Positions 1 through 13,228 of a stretch of DNA of 64,000 bases are shown here, piece after piece; position 1 is the first letter of the stretch; each line of letters starts with the position of its first letter. The notes under the pieces were generated by a model. It had not been told where the DNA came from. It made no database searches and saw only the letters and a list, made by a program, of their open reading frames with translations. Location: assembly GCA_034509735.1 (NCBI GenBank), contig JACGWO010000006.1:635001-699000 (forward strand). The letters run 5' to 3'. Made by a program: the position numbers and the translations under genes. This DNA is from Sesamum alatum (taxonomy: Eukaryota > Streptophyta > Magnoliopsida > Lamiales > Pedaliaceae).

Positions 1-930
1 CAATTTTAAAATTCCATGTGAGAGGCATATGCATTTACTCCGGCGAAAAAAAGACTAAAACCATGAAAATTGAAAAGATATAAAACCAAAATGCTATCGT
101 AAAAAATTAGAGGACGAAAACACCAAATGACCAAAATTACAGAACTAAAAATACATTTAAACCTATAAAGTCAGAGTGCATAATGACTCACACAACGGGA
201 TATCAATCAAATCTAAAACCACAGCAATTCCCAAAACAAAAACAATTTGGCAGATTTTGAGACACAGACTTGCAATAATTAGTCCAAAAATGAGGAAAAT
301 ACGGCGTAGTTTCTATGTAAAGAATGCAAAGTGTAGTTTGGCTTCGTCGCCACCCCTTGGGACTGTGTAGGGGACATTTAAACTTGAAAATGACACCCGA
401 AACCCAAATGAAATCAAATTCCTATTATATTCATCCACCTTTTCCACGCATGCCTTCTTCGTACGTGTGATTTGTGTAAATAGACCATAAATCAAAAAGT
501 GTAAATTCTCGTACTTATTTATATTTCTTTTTGACTGATGAGTTAGCATCAAACTTGAGTAGACAGATACATTTTCAGACAGCAATGGAAATGAACAAGC
601 TGGGCTAATTAGATATGTCAATTGTTGGATGGATATATTATAGGTGGATTGTCATGGTTCACAGGTTGCAGCCAATAAATCAAACAGATGAAATTACCGA
701 AAACAAGATAAGGCAAGGCGTACAGTAACCAGCAAAAAACAACATTTGTAACCTTTGTGCTAAAGAAAAACAAAGGATTGAATAATTAAGGAACAATAAT
801 GTGACATGCATCTTTATCTAATTTCCACGATATCAAAATCCTATCCCCCATCTTCCCCCAATCCATCACCTGCTCTAACCTGGGAATTAACGACAAAACC
901 ATTGTCAAGTAGACAAATTGTTGAGAAAAA
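1..930. other. Intergenic, no gene recognised
   Basis: AT-rich sequence with only short open frames that lack family motifs or plausible splice structure. No terminal repeats or RNA gene signals were seen. Confidence 0.5.
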
Positions 931-1465
931 TTGAGGGATATGTGAGAGTTAGATTGTTAGTTTTTAAAATAATTATTGCCTCAATCTGATGTGAAAGGAA
1001 AAGACAATTTGTCGTCCAAGATGCAACGACTTATAATCTCAAAGTAGTTGCACTACAGACTTTGAGAAACAACGAACCAAACGGAAATGGCTTTGTCAAA
1101 CTGAAATTTTGTTTGGAAAAAAATTGAGGGATATGCGAGGAATTATACTCTTTATCTTTAAAATAATTATTGCCCCACTCTTAAAGGAAACGACAATTTG
1201 TCGTCCAAGATGCAACGACTTATAATCTCAAAGTAGTTGCACTACAGACTTTGAGAAACGACGAACCAAATGGAAATGGCTTTGTCAAACGGAAATTTTG
1301 TTTGGAAAAAAATTGAGGGATATGTGAGGAATTAGACTCTTTATCTTTAAAATAATTATTGCCCCACTCTGATGTTAAAGGAAACGATAATTTGTCGTCC
1401 AAAATGCATCGACTTATAATCTCAAAGTCACTACAAAGTTTGAGAAACAACGAACCAAACAAATT
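931..1465. repeat. Three tandem copies of a ~190-bp unit
   Basis: The segment beginning TTGAGGGATATG recurs at about 931, 1124 and 1313, so the period is about 193 then 189 bp. Each copy contains the same blocks in order: AAAATAATTATTGCC, a GACAATTTGTCGTCCAAGATGC-like block (cut short here), a TTATAATCTCAAAGT block and GAGAAACRACGAACCAAA. Copies differ by small indels (for example the loss of TGATGT in copy 2) and copy 3 is truncated at its right side. There is no coding potential; this looks like a local tandem duplication of intergenic DNA. Confidence 0.85.
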
Positions 1466-2174
1466 TTTGAAATTCTCTTAATAAAAGACAAAATGCTTTT
1501 ATTGCTAACACTTTGAAATGCTCTAAAATGTTTTTAATTTGATTGAATGAAATGAAATGAAATGAGATAATCTATTTATAAAAGTTGGAAAAGTATCATT
1601 AAATTGACATGTCAATCAGAAAAGATGATTTTGAAATGTTATGATTTTTCATCCGAATTGACGTATCATGTCACACAAATGATATAACATTTCACTAATG
1701 GACGCGTTGTTTCATTCAAAGGGTTTGTTTCATTCAAAGGGTTTCACCGAATAGACGTATCGTTTCAACCAAACGACACACATATTCAGTTGATTAAACA
1801 TGTTTGGATAATGATTGAGCATCTTCAACCATTATCCACGTGTCACGAGTTTGTTGTGCGTCGCATATCATAATCAATCACTTGTCAGGAGTTAATCTAG
1901 CTAATTGACTTAGATTTAATTTTTTAATTTATCATTCACCATTCCCAATAATATTTTTATTTTCAATTAAGTTTGATCTAATCTTATTATACTTACAATT
2001 TAATACGAGTTTAGATCTGTTCATGTACAAACTATTGTTTGATGAGATCCATCCAAACTCCAATCTAATGTTATAAAATCACAATTCAAACACACTAGGA
2101 ATATCATAATTATAGTCTTTCTACGCGCAAGCCAATAGAATCGTTCAAACAGGAACTGAAAGACATGAGTCTAA
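1466..2174. other. Intergenic, left flank of the Helitron
   Basis: AT-rich with short homopolymer runs and several GTTTCATTCAAAGGG-type short duplications near 1710-1745. No gene seen. The A at 2174 forms, with the T at 16221, the AT dinucleotide in which the Helitron sits. Confidence 0.5.
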
Positions 2175-2202
2175 CTAGTGTGCTACCCGTGCTATGCACG
2201 GA
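2175..2202 (-). repeat. Helitron 3' terminus (hairpin + CTAG)
   Basis: On the minus strand a perfect 6-bp stem (CCGTGC, loop ATA, GCACGG) lies at 2201-2187, followed by GTAGCACA and the terminal CTAG (2178-2175). Hairpin-then-CTRR spacing of about 10-12 bp is the family's termination signal. The next host base is T. Confidence 0.92.
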
Positions 2203-2703
2203 TTAATTTAATTACGATTAAAATAATATTTTATAATTTTTAAAAATATTTGAAAGTCAATTAAAAAATATAAATTAGATGAATAATAGCAAATTAACTT
2301 TATTTATTACGATCTACTAATATTAATAATCTAAAGCAAAATATATTTATATAAAATAAATAAAAGATTATTAAATGATCAAGCATAAGCACAATAACAA
2401 ATTAATATAATATGATTAAAATATGTTACATAAAAGTAAAAAAAAAAACCCAAATTCTAAATTAACTAATGACAATAAAATGAACTTCTTGAAATTCAAA
2501 CCTGCAAATGTCAAAAAACAAAAAAAAAAAAAAAGGGGTGAATCAACGGTTTATGAAATATATCATCAAAATACTTGATTATGGTGAACTTAGAAAACAA
2601 ATGACAAATATAAATTTGGAGAACTTAAATTTTCTTTGAAAAATAAACTTTGCACTTTTCATTAAATCAAACATATAATCATAAATACTTACAATTTATT
2701 TAT

Positions 2704-4670
2704 GCAGAAGATTCAATCTCCTTGGAAGATGGGAACACTCTTTGCACCAATCAACTGGTAAAATAAAATTTACCGGACATCGAGCATTTGGCCTTGGAAA
2801 AATTGGTGGTACAGGCACAATGAATGTATAGGCACGGCTTATGAATGAGTTGATGTGGTCTTGTAGCATGTTTTTACCATTTTCCTAGTAACATAATATG
2901 TAATACCAAAACTGTTAGTATATATGAAATATTATGCGAGTCTCAAAATAGGATTGTTATTTACCTTTTCTTCCAATATTTTAAAATAAGCAGCTTGGTT
3001 CCGAAACATATATTCGGCTTGTTTGTTCAACAATTTCAAATTGATACCACCGCTGCTATCTTTCACTCTAAGATGAACTCGAAACCTGTAATTACAAAAT
3101 AATTTAATTAATATCAAATAAAATAATAAAATGGTATAAGTAAATAATACGAAAAATAGTACCTGATAGTTGCATCAACAACGTCATTGCATCTAACACA
3201 AATTGTTTGCCCATGATAAGCTTTGCAACTATCTTCACATTGATTGCATGTTGCGTACCATATATTATCAACATCAATATTCTCAACACGACCAACGATG
3301 CGAAAAAATTTGACCTGTGCATTAAATTCCATAATAATATTATACTATAATATTTTCTAATATTTAGTAAGTAATAACAAAGTTAAAATTCTTACACCAT
3401 CATGAGGTCCATAATCACGTATCCAAATCCTTTTAGCATTTGAGATTTTCAGTGACGTGGATATTGTAAATCTGCTTGATCGAATTAAAGAAACTAATTT
3501 TTGTGGGCGACGATCTTCATTAAACCTTCAAAATATGATGTGCAAATTATAAAATATGATAAAGAAGTTCCAATATAGTAACGTTTTTATGTGTAATTGC
3601 TCTTACCAAGTCCGCAGACGATCTGTAAACTTTGTTCTGTAATTGATATACAATTTGCTAAACTTATGTGTATATATAGATGGACCTGCAAATAATAAAA
3701 CTAACATTAGAAAAAAGAATAATTATATTTGGTATTTTGTTAAAATAACTATATTTACCTTCAAAATTTTTAACCACAACTCCACATGCCAACAAAATAT
3801 TGTTGTGATCAAGCATCTTCGATAATCTTTCCCCTTCATCAATGGCAAAATTACCACACAAAACCATGCGAACAACTGTCATACTGGTGTATGCAAAAAT
3901 AAATGATTAGTTTCAATCATATTAACCATATTTTAATAACAATTGAAAAAATAAAGTAAAAGAAATTACGTGGTATCGAGGATCAATATTTCACGAACAA
4001 ATGAACCATTTGGAGCTTGTCGAGAATGCGTAACATAAACAACCAATCCAAAAATATCTGCAGTAAAGTATAAATTAGTTTATATATGTATGTATATATA
4101 TAAAGCACAAATATACAATTAATTAAAATATAAATTGACTTACCAATAAGCTGGTAATCCAAATCCATGTGGCTTTCTATGTCTTGCAATCTAACAATGT
4201 GATAAAAATGACGTAAAAAATCATCATGACGATTTGTAACATCTTCAATCTCCACACCATGACCTAATAGTAACTGATAGCGGTGAGGTAGTATTCTATG
4301 TTTTTTATCAGCTACTATCACTTGCACACCTTGAATATTATATATATTTCCTTCAGCAAGGCATGAAATAATGTAAGCAACATTACAACCATAAACCACA
4401 CCTTGCATGAAGAAACCCTGCCAAATTTAACAAAAAGAGATGCAATTTCGTCAAAACTTTCTGAATTTATTAAAGTAAAACATAATTCTAGAAAAATAAT
4501 ACAATCAGACATATGCTTACTTTACAATCAACAAATAACATCTTCAATGTTCTTATCTTATGTTCGTGTGGGTGTACATCCACCAGTCTGATCAAGCGAA
4601 CCTTGACATTAAATCTGCGATGATGTGGGCTCAATAACTCCAAAGGTGAATATATTATACATGTGTCTCC
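2704..4670 (-). CDS. Helitron-borne RPA1-like single-strand DNA-binding protein, multi-exon
   Basis: A chain of minus-strand exons encodes a replication protein A large-subunit (RPA70)-like protein, approximately at 4670-4520, 4408-4145, 4060-3970, 3880-3762, 3536-3405, 3332-3170, 3090-2966 and 2888-2704 (boundaries approximate). Visible signs: an N-terminal OB-fold-like strand pattern (VKVRLIRLVDV); a middle block ending GHGVEIEDVTNRHDDF; VLCGNFAIDEGERL; and a C-terminal zinc-binding motif YATCNQCEDSC...ICVRC (CxxC, 13 residues, CxxC) typical of the RPA1 C-terminal domain. The last exon ends ...RRLNLLHK then TAA near 2704. It sits between the helicase gene and the Helitron 3' hairpin, the usual position of RPA genes carried by plant Helitrons. 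It would bind the displaced single strand during transposition (family knowledge). I see no certain stop inside the exons I could read, but exon joins are inferred and integrity is unproven. Confidence 0.75.
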
Positions 4671-7600
4671 TGCACTTATGAATAATATTTATTTTAAACT
4701 GTTAATGCATATTATCTTTTTGAAACACGCGAATTCATTGCAATTTAAAAAAAAAATACACATAAATGAAAGGAAAATGTTAACTATGCATGATTATGCA
4801 ATTATGATAATTTTGTATAGACTAATGCATGAATCTTATGATAAGATATATAGTTTTGCTAAAAATATGATTACAAAGAAAAATATAAAATAAAAATAAT
4901 TTTATTCATGAATTGCAGCAAGTACTTCAGGATACACGATATTTTTTGTGCAATTTCGAGGTATTCCGGGTTTATTACAAATGAGCACCTTTAAGCCTAA
5001 TGGATTTGTTACACGTGACAATGCAACATATAACTGACCATGTGTGAATACTGGCTCTGGCAAATACAATCCTACTCTATCTAGTGTTTGCCCTTGACTC
5101 TTATTAATAGTCATTGCAAATGCCAACTTCAAAGGAAATTATCTTCTCTTCATTGGAACAAATGTTTGAGACTGAGTGGTGGTAAGAACAATTCGTGGAA
5201 TAAGGACTTCTTCACCCATATGAGATCCGGTGATGACACGTGCCTCGAGCAACTTTTCACCCATTTTCGAGATAATGAGTCGAGTTCCATTGCACAAACC
5301 CAAAGACTGGTTAAGATTCCTCATAAGTATTACAGGTGCCCCTTTCTTTAGCTCCAAGCAATGATTAGGAATACCAGAAACTTTTATAGAGTTCAACAAT
5401 TCTGGCGGATTCATATTTTGCTCATGATCACTAGTTTCTGCAGGACACAAACTATCTGCACTATAAAATTGATGAATTTCACCAGGCATCATAGACAATA
5501 TTATGGAATTGATTTCATCAACATCACTATTTTTGGGGGCTAAAATAGCTCTTTCTTTCAGATAAGTACAATTGTTGTACTTATCATTCAACTCCGGATA
5601 GATTTCATTTATCAGCTGCATCAAGGAAGTATCACTATTTTCTATTAAAAATTCATCGGGGATTTCAATCCAGTCAGATTCTCCACCATCATTAAAAGAT
5701 AAACCTCTTGCTTTTCCTTCTCCAATTAAATTAATCCATTCAGCAAAACTTCGTAATTGATCATGTGAGTGTGCTGAATCTTCGTGTGGCATAAGCCGCA
5801 TGTTTATCTTTAGATGCATCACTTTACATTGATTCCAAAGTTCTGACTTGTGTAATGAGGCTGCAACAATAGACTCACGCCGACCTTTAGTTACAACAGG
5901 CAATATCTGTTTAAAATCTCCCCCTAATACGCACAATTTTCCACAAAAAGGCTTATTAGGAGAAAAATTATCTGTTTCCTTTAATAAGTCTTTCAGAGTC
6001 TTATTCACGGCTTCAAAACCATGTCGATGCATCATGGGCGCCTCATCCCAAATTATCAAAGAAGCCTCTTGAATTAATTGACCTAAATCAGAGTTAATGT
6101 TGATAGGACAACGTGATGAATCGTCTAAATCAAATGGAACTTTAAAACGCGAGTGCGCTGTCCTTCCTCCCGGTAACAACAATGCCGCAATTCCAGACGA
6201 TGCAACTGATAAGACTATTTTTTTCTGAGACCTGAATTTTGCAATTATTGTCTTCCATAAATATGTCTTTCCAGTTCCCCCACTACCATTTACAAAATAA
6301 AGGCCACCACATCTACTCTCGTATGCTTCAATTATAGTGTTATAAACTCTCAACTGATCATCATTCAAACCATTGAAGTATGATTGAAATAATTGTTCTT
6401 CCAAAATGCTATCATATTGAAGCTCTTCCCGTATAAGTCTGTTTGTTATGTGGCCAAAAGATGTGGAAGATGGTCGGGGCATAGGAGGAAAGTCTGCAAG
6501 TGACTTTCCATTTCTATTAAGTATACATTCAATCTCGTGAAGTGCCCAATCCTTCAAGTTTGCATCTGTTAAATATATGTTGGTATCCGTTAAATCACGT
6601 CTGACTCTGTGTTGCAAATCATCCACCATCGCCCTCCAATGTCGTTCCCATAAGTTAACAGGATCTGTTATCTCTGAAAACATAAGCATGGTAGAAAACA
6701 TGTTTCGAAGTTTAACCGATGATGCCCAAGTTGATGCTTCAGATAGTGCTTCATGCCATTCATTATCCTCATCTAACAAACCATGGGCTGCACAGGCTTG
6801 CTTAAATGTAGGATATACAATCCCATTAAAAGTTCTTAAATCCTCAAAACATTGAGCTCCACGAACTTTGTAGAGTAGCATGCGCAAGTAGTATTTTTCT
6901 CCAGAACTTGGATGTGCATAAGGCAACCTACCAATACATTTACCATATTTTCTCCTGACCCACTCTTTTGTAGCCCGCTTCCAAACCCAAGCAGTAGGAA
7001 ATTCCACATAAAGTAATGATCTTGCTTCCATATACCTTTTGTTTGCTTCAAACCACTTGGTTAACATTGTATGATGAATACGTTCACTATTGACGATATT
7101 ATACAAATGATCTTCTTCACGGAACACCACAAACTGTTGATTTGGCAAATGGTATTGTAAGCGCTCAACGGTTGGACTATGTCTTTGTAGCTCAAATTCG
7201 TATATTCTCCAACATGATTCAATAGCTGATATATAACGACAATCCAAATACTGTTTAATTTCATCAACTTGTCTGTACCTCTGCTCATTATTCTGAGGGC
7301 TTTCAACATTATTTTCAATAACAATTATAGCTCGGTCAATTCCCTTACACATGTACTTGTACATATACTTCATCAATTTTGGAGATGCACATTTCTCAAC
7401 ATTTATGTGCGCATCAAACAACACAAGGAGGTCACGGTTATATGGAACAATCCATCTGTTGTCTATTTCCACCCCATTAATCATTACAGTATTGCTGGGA
7501 TCATATCTACGCCTATATGCCACAAATCCATCTCCATCAATGGTAGTTTGATCACAAAATTTTTTTGAATAATGTTTAGAACACTTTCCATCTACCATGC

Positions 7601-9224
7601 ATGAGGCATTTGGATTATATGGCCCGCATGATCCATGAATCATACATCTGACGACAGTTTCATAAGCTAAAGGGTCAGTATCCTTGTCAGGAATTTCAGC
7701 ACATATAAACCCATCAATGTCTTCAGGAGTGATAGGCTTATGTTGGTCAGATAAAGTCAAAGTTATGTGTGAGTCAGGTAGTCCTCGTTTCTGAAATTCT
7801 ACCACAAGAATATCTGTTTGCATTGAAAATTTGAAAATATTAATGCACTTAATAGTTTAATATCTCAAATAAAAAAAAAAACTATATATATATGATATAC
7901 CTGCTAATACATTTCCAAAAAACTTTTTTTTCCTTAAAGTGTTCCATCAACTGCTTAAGCTTCATTCTGAATATTCTTGCTACGATATCTGGTCTATCTT
8001 CTGTACGTTGATCAGGTAGCTTTAGCAGTTCTCGAGAAATTTCCGGCCAATTAGGATTACATGTAAATGTAATGAAAAAGTCAGGAGGTCCAATTGCTCT
8101 ACATATGGCTATAGAATCTTGATAATGTTGCATCATATTACGCGGACCTCCTGTAAATGATGATGGCAATACAATTATTCTTCCAATTGCACCAGCATCT
8201 ATGTCCCCTGTGACGACAGCATCTTCTAAACCTTGATACAAATCTCCACGCATTTCAGCTTGATGTGTTTTTACGTAATTTAACCTTTGTTGTTCAATTG
8301 CTGCATAGCAATCAACAGCTAGTTGGTTAAACAAATGCCCCCCTTGTAAAAGTGTCGTCCCTTCTGATTCTCTATGTTGGAACCGAAAAGCCCAAAATTC
8401 TCTCATGGAAACCTTTCCATTTCTTGATTGGTTTGAGATTGTGTTGTAAGGTATACCAATTCTCCACCCATCGGTTCCATATGGAAAGAGTATTGGATAC
8501 TGAAGTGGTGTATATGACGGATGCGTTTCACTAATTCGTTTCAAGTATCCGTCATTTTTGCAGACAATAATATCACGACATCCAGCAACATTAGTATCAT
8601 CTCCAACAATTAACGCTGCAATCTCATTAGTGGTTGGTTGAATGTATTGCCCATTGCTTCTTGAATGCAAGATACGTACATATAAATTCAAACCACTATC
8701 GTGTTGCAATGCATCTCTTGCATTACGAAATACTTGAACATAAGGATTCACACTATCCAACATAATTCGCAAACCCTCGACAATAGAAGTGAAGTTTACC
8801 GAGTTTCCATCTCGTAAGATTCGCAATCGGTTGCGGACTTCATTTTCTGCGTCGCAAATATACAACTGAACAAAGCTGTTCATACGACCAGGTGGTGGAA
8901 GTAAAGATCCAATCCGATGATAATTTTCACCAGATATCTTAAAGCATGGTGGTCCTCTACCATCTTGAACAGAGGTATCAACCTTCCCACCCATTGATGT
9001 GAAACAAAACATAGAATTGAAGGATCTTATGTTGTCTTTAAACAAACGATCCTTCAGTAATCCATCAAGATACTCAGGAGAATGTGGCAACAATGGTAAA
9101 ACTACTTTTCCACTTTGACAACATAGCCCAAACTTAGGATTAATATTTGAGCTATGCTTAAGTTTCTCTTCTAACCACATAATGGCACCACAAAATCGAC
9201 AAACGATATTTCTCTCACCCAATG

Positions 9225-10337
9225 TTGATCTTTTAGATATCCGACCAGTTGGAGCTCGTTGTATTGTTGATTGGTCTGTTATTATTCATCGTCATATATT
9301 AATAATCAATAGGATGATAAAATATATTTTATTATATCCTAATTAGCGACATATTAAAATCACTTTCAAATATATATATATTGGTTATTTTAAAATTTGT
9401 AGAAGTTAAAACTTTTATAAATGAATTTTTTTTTCTTCAGAAATATCATTTTTCATTCATCCAAACTATCTAATTTAGTAGTTATGAGGATATATATAGG
9501 TTTACGATAGACTAAAGTATTCATAATCACTGGTTCTTTAGTATAAGTAAATTGAATATATAGCAAAAATATTCTTGTGATATTGTATCCCGAATATGGT
9601 AAATAACATTATTTTTTGAATTATAAATTTATCTTCTATTACTCCAAATAGAAGAAGCCAAAGAATTAGGTCTACATATTATTACATTGAAACATTATGG
9701 ATTCATGTGTTTTCTGTTATTTTTAAAAATTATCATACTATTTAAACATTATCGTTATATCGAAATATTGTTCCTATCTTTTGATCTTTTAGATACCCGA
9801 CCAGTTGGAGGTCGTTGTATTGTTGATTGGTCTGTTATTATTCATCCTCATATATTAATAATCAATATGATGATAAAATATATTTTATTATATCCTAATT
9901 AGCGACATATTAAGATCACTTTCAAACAGATGTATATTGGTTATTTTAAAATTTGTAGAAGTTAAAACTTTTATAAATGACCTTTTTTTTTTCAGAATTA
10001 TTATTTTTCATTCATCCAAACTATCTAATTTAGTAGTTATGAGGATACATATAGGTTTACGATAGGCTAAAGTATTCATAATCAACTGGTTCATTACTAT
10101 AAGTAAATTGAATATATAGCAAAAATATTCTTGTGATATTGTATCCCAAATCGGGTAAATAACATTCTTTTTTGAATTATACATTTATCTTCTATTACTC
10201 CAAATAGAAGAAGCCAAAGAATTGGGTCTATGATTACATTGAAACATTATGGATTCATGTGTTTTCTGTTATTCTTAAAATTATCATACGATTTAAACAT
10301 TATCGTTATATCGAAATATTGTTCCTATCTTTTGAAG
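9225..10337. repeat. ~555-bp tandem duplication inside the Rep gene intron
   Basis: Two copies, about 9225-9780 and 9781-10337, start with TTGATCTTTTAGATA and end with TTCCTATCTTTTGA. They differ by scattered substitutions (for example GGAGCTCG versus GGAGGTCG) and short indels. The unit includes the start of the Helitron-N exon and its splice acceptor (minus strand AACAG at 9280-9276), so the intron now carries a second, decoy acceptor about 555 bp upstream. Confidence 0.88.
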
Positions 10338-10575
10338 AGGTTAAATTTAAATGAGAAAGTAATTTATATGCTTTATATAATTATGTTTAAAATATATGAT
10401 TGTATATTAGTTTCTATTAAACCAAAAGAAAAAGATAATAAACAATCAATTATCAAACCATGATATTTATTAATTGTGTCAATACTACATATAACATCCA
10501 AATAATTAAAATTCAGTAATCATATAGCATTTCGACATAATAAAAGAATAAGATTAAAAACAAATTTATTATTAC

Positions 10576-12011
10576 CTTGCACCAAGATACCATGTGAAGA
10601 AGTGAGATTATTATCACGTGCATTGTTATTTTCCATAGGGATGCTGCTTTGTACTAATACTTCATCATCCGAATCAGTAGTATCTTGTCTATGTTCTTCT
10701 ACATATATTATAGTAAGTACGTATGTCAAGCCTTTCACTATCGTATATTAAGCAGTACTTATTGAATGAAATAAATTATATGCATTAGAAGTTCATTTTA
10801 AAATTACCTTATAAAATGGTGGAATCTGTTACTTGGCCCATATAAACGTCACGAATTCTACTTGTAGTTCCATGCTCATGGATTGATCGAACTGGTCCAG
10901 CTTGAGGATTTGTAGTTTATCGGAGTAAGATGAACTCTCCCTGCAATTTTTTTTTTTTTTTGGTAACCAACAAAACTTGGTAAGATATTATTATAATGAT
11001 AATATAAAAAATTTGTTTTTTAAATTGTGAAGATTTTGGTTGGTTTTGTTTTGTTTTACATAACTAACCATGTACAACGGTATGTGAGTCTCTTCCGGTA
11101 TCATTGTGAATTTCTTGCACCACATTTCTGAACTCTCCCAAATTATACTCTACATATCCAATAAATAAAATAAATATGAACAAATGTATAGATTATTATT
11201 GATAAAAAAATATGGTAAAAACTATTTGTTATACCTTGCACAATAGGAATTGAGTAGAGTACTGTTGGAGTTGTAAGTCGGTCTCCATCATTGTTAATAG
11301 ATTCTTCCCCTGCGTGTTAGCACGTTCAAAAAAGGTTTTATTATATTTTTATGTTATATTAGCAATTATATCCATAAAATTCATATACATTAATTAAACA
11401 TATTTGAATGAAAAAATATAATAAATATTAAAGGTAATACTAACTATTGACAATGTGATCAGGGGGCAGATTTATCAAGGTTGGTTGATTGCCACCATTA
11501 TCACCTACAAATTATTATATTTGATTAAGATTTATATCAAATAATCTCATTTTCAAAATGTGCATAAGTTTTAAAAAATAAATAGATTGCATGTTGCTAT
11601 TGCAAGTCAGAATTTCAGAAATATTTATAGAAATATTAATTTCAGATACTTACTGTTTTCAATATGAGCAGAGGGTAAAGCAATCGAGGTTGATGGATTG
11701 TCAACAATAGCATTACCACCTGCAAGTTATAATATATAATATCTTATTAGAAAATTAATAAAGTACATACGTTGGAATGTTTCCATAAAAACTGTCCACC
11801 AGTTGAAGAGTATATTTTTTTAACATTTTAAATATAATAAACTTCTATAAATTCAATAATACAGTAAATTAAACAGAAATAAAAATATATACAAATACAT
11901 ACAAATCTATTATCACATTAGAATGATGTAATTTACCATTCACGATGAATGTAGTAGAAAGTACTGCGAATGTTGGTTGGTTGCCACCGTTATGACCCGC
12001 GAGCTCTTGTC
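10576..12011 (-). repeat. Array of phase-1 mini-exons in the Helitron Rep gene
   Basis: Between the first large exon (ending 12125) and the Helitron-N exon (from 9275) lie small exons of 75, 66, 60, 75, 81, 133 and 123 nt, each with AG acceptor and GT donor on the minus strand. All except the 133-nt one enter and leave in phase 1. Two encode near-identical cores (NGGNQPT...L...IVN at 12011-11937 and 11504-11445) and the 66-nt exon is a looser relative. The pattern suggests exon duplication inside the transposon gene. The encoded segments are low-complexity, Asn/Thr/Ser-rich and of unknown function. Confidence 0.75.
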
Positions 12012-12467
12012 CTATATAAAATATATATAAACACATATTGATTTTAAAAAGGACTGTATATCTATAAGAAAAAATAAAGAAGGTTAAAAAAAATAAAGGC
12101 AATATTTTTCCACTAAAGGCCTACCATCTTGGGCCACCTGAGAATGATGCAATGAATCCTCATTAGTTCGTCCACCAGGTCCATTATTTCTGGTACGGGA
12201 AGATGATCCTTGATTAGAACGTCCCCTAGCAGTACGTGTCGAAGATCCTTGCCTACGCCTAGCTCGTGATGTTGGCATATAAATACTGGGTTCTTCATTA
12301 ATGATGGATTGTCTATTGTGCAATTCAGATAACTGCTGATATTCCATATCAATGCGTGTCAAAATTTCTGCAACTGAGTTGCTATTAACTCCCCTATGGC
12401 GCTTCACATATAACTCTCTCTTTCTTTTCAGCCTAGCAAGCTTGTAACCAACTTGAATTTCATTCAT

Positions 12468-13228
12468 TTTTGCACCTATGAAAAAATAAAATTTATTATC
12501 TCATCATCGTCAATTTATATAATAAAAATACAATGATGAGCTTTTAACAATTTAGTTTTTAACATTCTCACATAAAAGTGTGAAAGTACAAATTTTGGGA
12601 AACTTTGAATGACTTAAATGTACTTTTAATCATGTATTTTTTGTATTTTGGCATTTAGTCATTTATCTTTCTAGGGTAAGAATAAGTGTTGTAACTTTTT
12701 AATTTTTTGCTATTTTGATTTTTCAATCGCCGGAGTTTGCAAATGTTGCTGGAAGAAGTATGTGACTCCCCGTGGTTTTTTAAATATGGAGTTTTGTTCT
12801 CATTGGTCAATTTCTGCCAGCATGAAAGTATGCATAGATGATTTGTAAAGATATTAATTAATGAATATAATTATTTATAAAAGTCGTACTACCATATATG
12901 GTGGTGCAATATGTTAATTTAACTTAGAAAATCTCATTTGTTTTAGATTGTAAATCTAAAAACATATTTGTCTTTACTTTATGTTACTACCATTTCAGTG
13001 GTTACTAACCCATTGTTTTTATAATTTCACGATTTGAGAACACATTTTTTTGGAGAGCTTTAATTTCAAATTCGAATCTAGAAAATGAGTTTAATTAAAA
13101 GTTTCTAACAAAAAAAAAATAAAGGATAGTCCTGTAAGAATAATCTAGATAATCAAAAAGTTAGGTTTTTTTTTTTTTCAAAATTATTTTTTGATATTTT
13201 GTAATATTATTAATGCAACTAATTGGAA
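12468..13228. other. Helitron internal non-coding stretch
   Basis: AT-rich sequence upstream (minus strand) of the first recognisable Rep-gene exon. A TTCATAG acceptor-like site lies just before the ATG at 12467, so this is probably intron. No other gene seen. Confidence 0.5.

Larger units (their letters stand above)
4902..12467 (-). pseudogene. Helitron Rep/PIF1-helicase gene, spliced, inactivated
   Basis: Exons read on the minus strand: 12467-12125, 12011-11937, 11719-11654, 11504-11445, 11309-11235, 11149-11069, 10940-10808, 10698-10576, 9275-7901 and 7813-4902. The 9275 exon holds the Helitron-like N domain (CRFCGA zinc-type motif; FFITFTCNPNWPE, Rep motif 1). The last exon holds Rep motif 3 (YMYKYMCKG, two Tyr) and the SF1B helicase: Walker A GSGGTGKT, Walker B IIWDEAP, and the C-terminal [11 protein letters not shown] and YVALSRV motifs. 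Three lesions are visible. An A8 tract at 7924-7931 puts the exon end one base out of frame with the expected FFGNVLA. The HUH motif reads GLPDSH rather than the family's GLPHxH, losing one metal-binding His. A TAA at 5139-5141 interrupts the PIF1 domain just before FPLKLAFAM in the same frame. Exon 10940-10808 also contains in-frame stops. The gene is therefore a decayed transposase. Confidence 0.88.
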
